From positions 556,001 through 620,000 of the forward strand of contig OU612072.1 of NCBI GenBank assembly GCA_914767715.1: DNA of 64,000 nucleotides, written 5' to 3'. Position 1 is the stretch's first letter. The number at the start of each line of letters is the position of its first letter. Below are positions 1 through 10,326 of the stretch, in pieces. This DNA comes from Membranipora membranacea. Its lineage: Eukaryota > Bryozoa > Gymnolaemata > Cheilostomatida > Membraniporidae. The translations under genes and the position numbers were made by a program. The notes under the pieces were generated by a model that was given only the letters and a program-made list of their open reading frames with translations, searched no databases and was not told the DNA's origin.

Positions 1-507
1 TATTTTGCTACCGATATGCTTAAGCGCCCCTCCCACACCCTCCCCGCCACGCCTACGGCGTGTGGATCTGGCTGCGCCCGATTATTATGCTCAACTCTGA
101 AAAGTCAGTGAGTGAAATTTTTTAGAATATACGCCCCTGCACTCCAGCCAGTCTCTACTAGTTAAGCCTAAGTAGTTTTACAAACAGTATGGCATGCCAA
201 GTGAACAGGGAATCACATGGAATAGGAAGAAGAATTAAAAGGTTAAACCAATGACTACTCCGTGGTCAAACTAACAAAGATATTTGTATCTTAAATCCAA
301 ATTTATGAACATGATGGAACAAGGTCACGACGGATTTGCCCAAGTTGTCAAATAATTTTAAAACTTTTCTAGGGTCAAAGATCATTTTAGTATAATAAAT
401 AGGAAATCTATTTTTGACCAGTAGATTGTGCTAATTTGTACTTAAAGGTTCCGCCTATGGATACAGAGCGATTCAACTTTGAAAAAGGGGTTAAAAAGTA
501 ATAATAA
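1..507. other. Non-coding, no recognised feature
   Basis: I see no open frame or repeat that I can support. A short GC-rich patch near 25-65 (runs of C with an ACGCCTACGGCGT palindrome) stands out from the AT-rich surroundings. It resembles other GC-rich scraps at 1815-1880 and 13640-13735, which may be old transposon debris. Confidence 0.4.
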
Positions 508-852
508 ATGGAAGATCAATATAAACTTTATGAAGAACTTGCTAAGCAGAGACACCTAGCTATACAGCGTTTTCTAAATGAGAAAATTGAGAATGCACTG
601 AAGGAAGCAAAGGTTAAGGCTCAGGCAGTGCCTTTTGTCACTCCCATTGTGGAAGCGATTGAAAAAATCACTCATGTGACAACCATTAAAATTTCGCTGT
701 CAAAAGAATACGTACATAGAATACTTTTTACAGATATATACCAATATGACAACCTGTTTAACACTGTTTTGGTTTTATATAAGGATGGGATCTACCAAGC
801 ACCGATTGCAGAAATGTTAAAATATGGTGTTGTTGAGTCTCTCATATTTTAA
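508..852 (+). CDS. Hypothetical 114-aa protein, unknown
   Basis: An ATG-initiated frame of 114 codons, closed by TAA, and not recognised. The N-terminal 40 residues are charged and predicted helical (MEDQYKLYEELAKQRHL...), followed by a more hydrophobic beta-like C-terminal half. The start is preceded by AATAATAAATGG, and a very similar start context recurs at the small ORF at 1297. A second decayed frame begins only 23 nt downstream. The compact spacing suggests a fragment of a mobile or viral-type element rather than a host gene, but no hallmark domain is visible. It could also be a chance ORF; codon use is plain AT-rich. Confidence 0.3.
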   Translation: MEDQYKLYEELAKQRHLAIQRFLNEKIENALKEAKVKAQAVPFVTPIVEAIEKITHVTTIKISLSKEYVHRILFTDIYQYDNLFNTVLVLYKDGIYQAPIAEMLKYGVVESLIF

Positions 853-875
853 GGTCAAGGTGGTAAAACATTGAC

Positions 876-1240
876 ATGCTTCCTACTTATATGCAGACAC
901 AGCAATTCAAGACCAGACTCATCAATTTTAATGAGTTTTATACGAGCAACTCGGGTACTAACCAACAGACATTGACTCAAGCAAAAGAGGAATTGGAAAC
1001 TGAGGATGTTCGTGAATTTGAGGCGGAGGATGGAACTGAGGATTAGAGCCAGTTTGAAGAGGCGGATAAAGACCTGGATTCTATTCTGTAGTCTGTATAC
1101 TGATGCAAACAATGAGAGGTTTGCAGTTGGAGTGGGCCCTGCTGATCATTTGTCCATGTTGCTTGCTTCTAAGAATGCGGGGAACACTAATCTAGATCTA
1201 ATTAATTAGGCTCAGGATACTCGCAAGAAGTTGCTTAAAC
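876..1240 (+). pseudogene. Decayed small ORF following the 508-852 frame
   Basis: The frame opens at ATG 876 and runs 56 codons to TAG 1044-1046, with an acidic end (EELETEDVREFEAEDGTED). Protein-like sequence continues after the stop in the same frame (QFEEADKDLDSIL). It then continues in another frame to about 1210 (SLYTDANNERFAVGVGPADH...). This fits one ORF broken by a nonsense codon and a frameshift. A third tiny ORF (1297-1368, starting MEEDTLLLSGIG) follows with the same TAATAAATGGAAGA start context as the frame at 508. Function unknown. These may be neighbouring genes of one compact element. Confidence 0.22.
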
Positions 1241-1369
1241 GATGAGCTACTGACTAGGTCAAATATTATCAGTCGGAAAAGTTATTTTAATAATAAATGG
1301 AAGAAGATACATTGTTACTTAGCGGGATTGGTACCAACTTAAAAGCGGAGCTTGATACTCCTATTTAAG

Positions 1370-2690
1370 CGGTCTAGGTAAAATTGCCATACAAGGGCTT
1401 TCAATGTATTACACTTGACCAAATATTACCACTACCAATAACAAGTTAAAATACACTTTAAGAACACACATATAAGTGCACAAAGGAGCATGACTTTTCG
1501 ATCAGGTGCGTATGACATGAAAGCAATAATAATAATAATATAATAATATCACATATTATATTGACTGTAATTCAAGATCTGGTACCTCCATTCAAGATCA
1601 ACCACCATTTTAAAATGTGACAAATTACTGTTCTTCCTCTTTCCAAAATATGTTCACCAATTTTTTTTCAATTGTAAGATCAATCACAGTAGGGATATGA
1701 TGATATCCCTTTCAGTTACACTTAAGTCCTGGGGGCAAATTTCTTGTCAATTTTCTTTTTAAAAAGGCCGCTGAAAAGCCTTAAAACTGCTTCTGATTTT
1801 TTGAAAATTTTCTGGTGGAGGCCCCCACACCCCCTAGCGGAAAGGCGCCAAAGCACCCCTCATGCACCCACCCTGCCTGGCCCTACCACTTCAAAACCAA
1901 TGGATACAGCCCTGCTTGGATCTATATGAGTCTTAAGTGTAACATGCCCAAATATATTGCTGGACCAGGGTCTGGCGCAAGATTTTTGTGTATGAAAAGC
2001 TTGATAAGAAAACCAATGGGAGTTAACATTCGTTTCACAAAGTGGCATTTTTCCCAAAACAGAAAAGCAATTTTGAAGTGTATGGTTAAAACACTCTTGT
2101 TATTATTCCCCGAGGAAATAATAAATTTTTATTCTTTCGTCAACAATAAATGTGTGAAATATGTATAAGTGAGAATCTTTTTATATTAGTACATTTATTT
2201 ATTTCCTTTTTTATCCAAGGTGCCAACAAAAAAAATGCATTTTATCATTTTTATTGTAAAAAAACCTGTAAGGTTGTCCACTTTTTATTACGGTAGCATA
2301 CCAAATGGTTTGAAATAAAGATTATATTATATATTGTTCAACGTATCGATGTCAATTCTATTGTTACCTCCACTAAAAACGGATACTAGTGTGCTGTAAA
2401 AGGTGTAGCGGTTTAAAATACAAATTTTTGCCTGCAGAGCCAAAGCAAGGTGGGGAAATTTCTAAATTAATTGATAAGACCGGAAATGAGTTCCACGTTC
2501 CTTGATACAACTTTTGTGGACCAGGAGGAACAAAGCTCAGCGTAGGACTAGACTCTCACTATAACCCGATAACCCACCAGGGAAAAGCATAGACAGAGCA
2601 GCATGGTATTGCTTATAGAGATAACAAAGATCTTATCGCTATCGATCACTTAAAGTTGACTGAATAATTCACGAGCGGATTTTTTAAGAC
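1370..2690. other. Non-coding stretch, no supported gene
   Basis: I see no convincing gene. There is an (AAT)n patch near 1525-1550 and a C-rich patch at 1818-1880 of the kind often seen at the ends of old transposons. The open frames here are short and show no domain signature. Confidence 0.4.
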
Positions 2691-3860
2691 AGCAATGAAA
2701 GGTAAGCTTGCGTACAGAAAGGGTGTAGGCTGCACAGATGCTCTGGTTTACTTGTTGGATGATGTGACTACTGTGCTCGATGATACTGACAATCATGGGG
2801 CTCAACTGATCTTGTATGATTTTAGCAAGGCTTTCGACTTGATGAATCATCAACTTCTACTCACAAAACTAATAGTCTGATGCACTAATATCTCTCGTCG
2901 CAGATTATCTATGTAACCGATCACACTGTGTCACTCTAAGATGCCACAATGTGAAGTCAACCTACCGAATATGCAACACTGGAGTCCCTCAGGGCACACT
3001 CTGTGGACCCACACTCTGGCATTTGTAAACTCGCTCAAATTCTCACAAGGCGCCACCATCAAATACGCAGATGATACGACCACCTACTATCCGCTGATGA
3101 AATCCACCACTGAGACCACTAGCTGCACTCGATCAGAAGTCGACTTTATACCTCTTGAAGTCGGACAATAACTAATCAGAGAGTGCAGTGATTGGGCTAA
3201 TCGGAATAAGATGCGTCTTAATGTCCAAAAAACCAAGTCGCTCAATGTATCCCTCAGAAAACCTCTAAACATGAACTCTGAACTCGTTATGAACACCAAC
3301 CAGAGCGTCAATAATGTCTCAAGTACAAAATTACTAGGCGTGACACTTGATTGCCACCTTACATTCAGCGAAAATGTGTCCGAGGTACGAAAGGCTGCAA
3401 ATCGTAAAATCTACGGATTGTTAGTCCTGAAACAATCTGGGGTTAACACAGAAACACTTGTGATGATGTACAGAGCCCAAATACTGCCAACAATAACCTA
3501 CTCAGCTCCAGCTTGGTATCCTTTCTTAGCAGACGATCTCAGGAACAGGCTGTTAAGATCCAGAAACTAGCATTGCGAATAATTTTCAATCACCTTGAAC
3601 ATTATATCGATAGACTCAACGCTGCTAAGTTAACACCACTTTGCGATTTACTCCATGACGTATGCTCAACCTATGCGCTGCGAATCGTCAATATTCCAGA
3701 ACATCTGCTTAGAAACTGCCTAAATAACAAAACCAACGCAAGACCACAGAGATCTGTAAGAAAGTGTCAAAATGATGTGTATATAAAACGGTCACAAACT
3801 GTGAAATGTAGCAAGGCAATCTTAAAAAACAAAGACTATCTAGCCTTACAAGTTTAAATT
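2690..3860 (+). pseudogene. Decayed LINE reverse transcriptase (3' part)
   Basis: Pieces of a non-LTR retrotransposon reverse transcriptase lie in order but in shifted frames. An N-terminal RT block (GCTDALVYLLDD, then LILYDFSKAFDLMNH with a catalytic Asp) is at 2730-2870. The GVPQGTLCGPTLW block lies around 2975-3020 and the YADD catalytic box at 3061-3080. The thumb (KLLGVTLDCHLTF) and C-terminal region (PAWYPFL...KIQKLALRIIFNH) occupy 3211-3857. At least three frameshifts or stops separate them, and no endonuclease or ORF1 is found upstream. It is therefore a 5'-truncated dead copy. The style matches jockey/CR1-type elements; the exact clade is uncertain. Confidence 0.88.
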
Positions 3861-4390
3861 GTTTCTGTTTTACAATTTATTATTTATTATTTTCTCTCTC
3901 CAATGGGGCTTTTTATCTCGATGTAAACATCTTTGGACAAAGAGTATATATTAAATAATCAAACTTTTTGGATGGGATAATAAATGGATATTTTACCAAC
4001 ACCCCTAATCAAAATATGTACGATTTTCTAAGGAGGTTGGAGGGTGTTGAGTTCCTATCACGGGAGATTGAGCCAAGAAATCTTTAATCAGTCTGGTGGT
4101 GTATGATGACTTTATGCTGGAAAATGACCAGATGTTTCCGCCCCCTGTTGTTTTTTCAAGGCAGGCACTAACTGGTTTATTCCAGCTATATTTCTCCAAA
4201 GTTTACAGAGAGAAATTTGGTAATCTGTCAGAACGCTAATGCTTAAATGTTAATTGATGACCGAAAGAGCAGAGAAAGGGTGCCCAGCATGTACAAATCG
4301 GCTGATATGGATGTTAAGTGTTTTTGGCTATTTTACCCATGAATTGTAGAAACAAAAGCTATATCAAAAATTTTAAAAAGTATATTTGTA
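3861..4390. other. LINE 3' flank and unrecognised sequence
   Basis: An AT-rich 3' flank of the LINE remnant, with possible 3'UTR TTATTATTTATT runs near 3876, is followed by unrecognised DNA. A further ATAATAAATGGA start-like context occurs near 3978, but it opens no useful frame. Confidence 0.3.
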
Positions 4391-4506
4391 CTGAGTAAAA
4401 TTTTGGTACCCTTGAGTAAAATTTTGGTACCCCTGAGTAACATTTTGGTACCCATGAGTAAAATTTTGGTACCATTGAGTAAAATTTTGGTACCCTTGAG
4501 TAAAAT
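4391..4506. repeat. 22-bp minisatellite, about 5 copies
   Basis: The tandem unit is GAGTAAAATTTTGGTACCCT and close variants, repeated about five times with single-base differences (AACATTTT, ACCAT). Each unit carries the GGTACC palindrome. The array is too short and AT-rich to code for anything. The tract ends in a partial unit GAGTAAAATAC. Confidence 0.9.
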
Positions 4507-6670
4507 ACATTATAAATTGTCTTAAAATGCGATTTAATTTGAATGACTTTTACTTCTTCTCTGACCTAACTTCGCTTCCTGTCAGAGATATAATTCAATA
4601 CGGGCTGCTCTGACTCTACCAACACTTTTTCGATTGTGTAACCAACCATATAGGATCCGTGGCTCTGTTTCTGCTGTCACCCTTGGCTTCACTCAGCTCA
4701 TCAAGAAAACGCATGGTTGCACCTATAAGTAACTGCTTTTCATCTTTTCAAACTGATCTGTGACATGGGGTTGGGGGCTCACCCTATCGTATTGTATCAT
4801 ATTCGAATGTTAATGGCTTAGAAAAAAAATTGGATAACCACTTCTATACGCAATGATGTACTTAAGTAATTTATTGTTTATAGCACTCGGAGTTATTTCT
4901 GACTCTCTCATGTCACTGCCAACAGTGGAAACCAACATTTCATCACCCGAGGGATCTGAGAGCTTTGAAACCTAAGCTGATATTCAACCTCATCCAGTAC
5001 CTCATCAATATCCATCCCGGAGGATGGCGCTTCGTTGAAATGATTTACTGGCATTGTTTATTATACACGATAAATACTCAGCAGAACTTTTTCTGGGTAT
5101 TGCCAGCACGCATGGCTTTCAAAACCCCAAGCATGCATGTCTGAATAGGGGTGGATCCTGACTATTTTGGATATCTAAGTTGTTATACTCTATAACCTGA
5201 TATCCGACACTATCTAGAAACTTTTCCGATGGTGGAAACCCATAACTATCACTGTAAATGTTTTTCCACCAAGCTGTCCAGTGCTCTGCAGGACCAATTC
5301 AATCCAAATTCATCACTCCCCTCACACGCGTCAGATTACTTGGTAATTCATCTCTCATAAAACAACCCAGGGAAACTGGAAACTTACTACCATGTCATAG
5401 TTAGACAGTGGCTTTAAAAAAGACAGACCACATTTTTCAATCGCGTCCAGCCTTTTAATGTGTTGTTGTTTCACCAGGTTACGACAAAACCTGTCTTTGA
5501 TCGACATACTATACCATCTTCATAAGCTCATCACAGACTGCTCTTCAAGCGTGGGCATACGCTCTGTTCCTATGAAGTAGGTATTTGGTACAGGTTTGCC
5601 TTTACACAAAGACGGAGACTAGAGCTAGGCTTGAATCGCATTGCACAGCTACAAATAGAACTGCTTGTTTCATATTGAGAGATAAAAAGTCACCCTTACT
5701 AAGGCCTTACAGTATCCAATGTACATGTACATTTAATAATAGCCATGAATTGTGCAATGTATAGGAGACAGCAACCTTCATAATAGCATGGGTGATAGGG
5801 AACCATGCTCACTGTGACCGTTTGATTGCAGCAAAAGTTTGTCTAACAAATGTTGCATAAACCGAATGAGGAAGTATCACACACTTCACATCTCACATGA
5901 TAACAAGTGAGCAATAATAGAACCTATAATTATAATGTGTGAGTCACTTTTAAAGCCAAACTATTTCTATTGATAACACATTGACAAGGAAGTAGTTGAG
6001 TAGTAGTAGCAGTCACTGTTCAGTTATACTTATACATAGACTGTCTGCTTGTGTGACTGCAGGTAAACTGGTGAAACTGTAAAGCACAACTAAGTGAGTC
6101 TATCTAACATGCAAAGTATTTTAATTTCTTCTCAACCCTGTAATAGTTTGCTCATCCAGGTTTAGAGTATTGAGCCAACTTGTGATTTTGAATGAATTAT
6201 ATTACAGGCATCATGTGCATTTATGAAAGTGAAACTCAAACTAAAACTGAATTTGGATTCCTTGCCAGCACCAAGACCCTGATATTGTGAACGAATTTAG
6301 ATGAATGTGGTTATGCGTACTGTGAATGCTAGTAGAGATTGTGAGTATGAGGAATTTAGGTATTGCTTTTGCCAGTCATCTTCTCATGAACATGATGAGA
6401 AGACAACTACAATGTATTACAAATATCTTAACGGTATGAATGGGAACCCCTAGTTCATACATGAGTGAACATGAATGATTAGGGAGAGTGAGTGAATGAT
6501 TAATAGGAAGTAAAGAGCTTAGCTTGGGGACTCTTGATCCACCGAGAGAACTGGGCACATCATAAACATTAATTGGAGCTGAAATATGTGGCAGCAGCAC
6601 CCAGATATCTAGCCACATATTCAGTATTAGATAGTATTATAAAACACCAGAAAACCACCAGAAAATAACA
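4507..6670. other. 2.1-kb unannotated AT-rich stretch
   Basis: Reading both strands I find no exon series, RT motif or RNA gene here. There are only short open frames (for example 6376-6618 on the minus strand) without recognisable composition. It is probably intergenic sequence or unrecognised old repeat. Confidence 0.4.
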
Positions 6671-6673
6671 GAA

Positions 6674-6728
6674 AAAACAACAACAAACAACAACAAACAA
6701 CAACAAACAACAACAAACAACAACAACA
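6674..6728. repeat. (CAACAAACAA)n simple repeat
   Basis: About five copies of a 10-bp CAACAAACAA unit, preceded by A-rich AACAGAAAAAACAAC. This is a low-complexity slippage tract. Confidence 0.92.
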
Positions 6729-7638
6729 TGATTGCGTGATTGTGCTTGCGAGTTAATATCTTGTTCTCTTCATATTTGTATATGTTTTCTATCATGATGT
6801 TGTCTCTCACCCGTGTTTTGTCTATCTAGGTTTGATATCACCGTAACAGGACAGGTCGATCAGGATTAAATTACTTTGATTGTTGTCGGTTCAGAGATAA
6901 AATAGTGTAATTCGGCAAGTTGTATATTTATATAAATTGAGCATTTGCCATTAACCAGTTGTTAGTGTACACCCCAAAGTGTACCATTCAGAGTTTATCA
7001 CTATCACAGGCACCTCGGAAGACTGGAGAAGTCAAATTTATTTTAAATCTTCGCTTCAATTTTTAATGATTAGGGTTAATTTCAGAAGATGTATGTGTGT
7101 TAGACAATCAATAAGGCAACAAACGTGACTGGATAGACTGCCAGAGATAAAATTTACCAAACGTTGTCTCAGGTAAGCCTGCTCAGTCAGGATAAAAGAC
7201 AAGGGTTTCAAAATGGTCTGCAACTCCTGAAGAACAGGGTCATTACGTCAATTTAGCAGGAAAGATACAGTAGGAATCAGTAATGTTTCACCATGTCACA
7301 TTGTTGATAAGCAAATAGGCAGCGCGGTCATGTAGCAGTATGTTCATATTTGTCGAGAGAGTAACTGTCGAATTGGAAACTGAGTTACGTGAAATAGTTG
7401 TTTGGTTAAAATCATTGGGGAAGAAACCAGATTTGTTACATATGCCATGACTATGACAACGGCTAACCTGCAATTAGTTAGTCTGTTAATACACATGGCA
7501 GGGTGTTATTTCGTTATTATTTTGTCTATTATGTAGACCACAATGAAGTAGCTATTTCATTTTATGCTGAACCATGCTACATGCTAAATGTCTCTCTGAT
7601 TGCTCCCAAAATGAATCTGTAAACATCACAAACCAACA
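6729..7638. other. Unannotated stretch
   Basis: No supported gene or repeat. The sequence is generic AT-rich DNA between the CAACAAACAA tract and the MITE at 7641. Confidence 0.35.
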
Positions 7639-7640
7639 TA

Positions 7641-7997
7641 CCCTATGGGAGTTTAGTTTAGCTAGAGTTTAATTTTGCTATCTGGACCTGGTAATAAATT
7701 TCACTAGTACTAAATTTCGCTAGTAGGCTTACTAGTGAAAATTAAAAAAAGATGTCCAAGCTAGGATTCGAACCCAGGGTATAAATCTCCATCTGATTGC
7801 AAGTCAGATACTTAGACCACTACACCACACTAGCTCGCATGCTTAGATAAGGTGTATTCCTGTATAATTGTACATTGTTTATGAATCTATGGTGAGTAAG
7901 TTTAATTCAAGATACACTATGTCTTTTCGCAACCTAGGCGACAACGGCGAAAAGCAAATCCTAAATGCCCGAAAACTAAAACTAAACTCCTATAGGG
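7641..7997. mobile_element. TA-flanked MITE with terminal inverted repeats
   Basis: The ends are inverted copies of each other: the left end CCCTATGGGAGTTTAGTTT matches the reverse complement of the right end (CCCTATAGGAGTTTAGTTT) at all but one position. A TA dinucleotide lies outside each end (7639-7640 and 7998-7999), as expected for a TA-target duplication. The element is about 357 bp and has no coding capacity. It is therefore a non-autonomous miniature element, perhaps of Tc1/mariner or another TA-target superfamily. Its core contains a tRNA-like segment, annotated separately. Confidence 0.8.
7758..7832 (-). other. tRNA-like segment (Pol III A and B boxes) inside the MITE
   Basis: On the minus strand the sequence has an A box (TGGTGTAGTGG), an anticodon-type stem-loop with TCTGA pairing TCAGA around a CTTGCAA loop, and a B box (GGTTCGAATCC). 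The T arm pairs well (CTGGG with CCTAG). A normal seven-pair acceptor stem cannot be formed, so I do not call it a working tRNA. It looks like a tRNA-derived SINE head or a tRNA pseudogene captured by the TIR element. The loop would read as a UGC anticodon if taken literally. Confidence 0.6.
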
Positions 7998-7999
7998 TA

Positions 8000-8600
8000 C
8001 TCTAAATAACGACACAGACTGGCGAAAGCTTACTCAGACTATGAGGGAGGCATTCAGTAGATAGAAAGTGAACTAGAAGGTACATTCTGGCAATCCTATA
8101 CACTGTAGATAGAGCAGCTGAGAGAACCTGCTACAACATGTCAATATGTTAGGTAACTGCATCTGATTGTAAAGAGAAATGACCATCAAATAAACTGAGA
8201 TTGAATTCTTGGCTAGAAGCCAACAAGGTAACGGATGATGCTGAAAAGAAAAATCATTTTTTGGGCTGTGATAGGCAACAAAACTTGCTTATAAGTGGGG
8301 TATTCAAGATTTGATGCATGTTACATTGTTACATTGCTGGATGGACATTTTAGAGTTGGAGTCAATGGGGTGTCCGAACTTCTTATGTTTGACATGAAAA
8401 ATCTATTGCCTGAATGAATCTGTTACAGATTATATTGTAGCCATCTCAAAACTCAGCATACGTGCATGGTACAGGTGATCTTTATACCATCGTCTAGGTC
8501 TCTGTTATTAACTGATTTGTGGTTTGCAAGTTAGCAATAATCAAATGCGTTGTTGAAAAAGTGATGCATTAACATTGGTTTTTGGTCGCCTGGAAAAAAA
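8000..8600. other. Unannotated stretch upstream of the gypsy remnant
   Basis: No clear motif. Some of it may be further decayed polyprotein of the gypsy remnant that starts at 8613, but I cannot support specific residues. Confidence 0.3.
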
Positions 8601-8612
8601 CAAAGTATCCCA

Positions 8613-9320
8613 GTGAATGAACACAAATGTTTGTTCATGCAGTCATCCATTATATATCTTGGTCATGTTCTCAGTAAATCTGGTATAGTACCCAACAAAG
8701 ACAGAGTGAAATCTATGAGAGAAGCCAATACTCCTAAGCAAGTCAATGATGTGCAGCAGTTCATTGTAATGATCAATTACTATGGAAATTTCATAGCATA
8801 GAGTTGACTTCACTTGGTCAAAAGAGTGCCAACAAGAATTCAACAATCTGAAAGAGGAGTTGTGCACACAGGCAATTCTCACCGTACTTGACCCTAGAAA
8901 ACAGCTGGTGATGGCATTTGATGCAAAAAAGTCCCTATTGGTGTCGGAGTCATAATCTCACTAAGAAAGGATGATGGATCTCTGAGACTCCAATAGCCTA
9001 TGCCTCCAGAACGCTATCAGATGCAGAATCAAACCAATGAGTATAACTCTTTTACTCCTTGATCAAACTACGTTCAGACATACAGAGAAGTTCTCAGCAT
9101 CATGTTTGCACTGAAGAAATTTGCTAAGTGTTTGATTGACAATAAACTTATACTCATCACATGTCACACTGCACTTCAAACAGTCTTTGGCCCCAATGCT
9201 AGGTTAGAGTCGGGAGTTGCCCCCTCTCGACTGCACAGATGGAAACTCATTCTCAGCGAATACCACTATATAGTACAATATCACAAATGTACTGGCCATC
9301 GGTGGGTGGATTAATCGGAA
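8613..9320 (+). pseudogene. Ty3/gypsy pol remnant (RT end and RNase H)
   Basis: Residues from 8613 (YLGHVLSKSGI..P, then FIVMINYYGNFI) match the region after the catalytic box in Ty3/gypsy reverse transcriptases. A broken segment at 8805-9010 contains the tether and start of RNase H (EFNNLKEELCTQAILTV, then MAFDA). The frame at 9102-9314 is the end of RNase H (FALKKFAKCLI, ITCHTALQTVFG, RLHRWKLILSEYHY). The pieces sit in different frames with stops, and no LTR, protease or integrase is visible. It is a short dead fragment. Confidence 0.88.
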
Positions 9321-10326
9321 TGGTGGTTATCTCAAGTTCACAGATAATTATTCGTATCGATATCGTGAAACTGAAATTAAAAGCATATCAAAATCAGGTG
9401 CTGAAAAGGTGAAAACTGTTGTACCTCAATTTGCCGTCATCAAATTAATGCTAGTACTAAAAGTGGGAGAAAACACTCAAATCAATTATCACAAATGTTA
9501 AACCCTATTAATTTCGTTTACTAACAGATTTATGACTAATGCAAAAAAAAATATCACAATTTTTTTAAACCATCTATCATTGGAGCAACAATAACATTAG
9601 GCTAAGTATTATTAAAAAAAAGAGTTATGAGTTGTTGTGTCTCATAAAAAAACTGAAAAAATGTTGTTCTTTCTCTTCTCAGGCCTATAACTTTCAGGTC
9701 TAAAAATCATAGGTCTGCAAAACGATGTTCTAAAACACGACTATAAAGTGGATGGCTCGGATTGCTAATAATAATAAAATAATTGCCAGTAGCCATATTT
9801 TAAACAGATTATCGCTCTTCATAACATTCAATAACATTATAAATAGATTTAGTGGCTGTCCTTTGGCAGTGTTCAAGAATGATTTTGTCTCTCTCTTAAT
9901 CAGCTAAAAAAGTCGACCATGATGTCATTACGTCATTGCCATTACGATACAACAGCCCAAAATACCACCATATATATAGATTATATAGGCTTTATCATCA
10001 CAGGTTTACTTCAAACTGTCAGCGCTGACAACCTTCACCAAATAAGCCGTACCTTACAAAACTGACTTGATTTTGTAATGAGCTTCTGTTTGATACGTTA
10101 ATGCATAACACATTATAGGGAAACAAGAAACGGTTGTTCGACCATGAACCTGACCAAAAAACGATAAACTGCTAGAATTGATTATTTGAATGAAGAGACC
10201 TGTTTGGAATTGGTTAACACAATAATCATATCATATGGGTAATTGTGATTTATCACCTCTCGATTGTGATTTAACATTTGTTGCTAAAATATTTCTTTTT
10301 TTCAGTTCACATTTTGATGCACTAAG
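9321..10326. other. Upstream region of the Ig receptor gene
   Basis: AT-rich sequence with no coding signal or recognised repeat. It should contain the promoter and 5'UTR of the receptor gene starting at 10327, but I cannot point to a defined core promoter element. Confidence 0.3.

Noticed and set aside
4391-4506. CRISPR-like repeat array
   Set aside because: Units are directly adjacent without unique spacers and the genome is eukaryotic; it is a minisatellite.
7758-7832. Functional tRNA gene with a UGC anticodon
   Set aside because: A and B boxes and the anticodon arm are present, but the acceptor stem does not pair and it sits inside a MITE.
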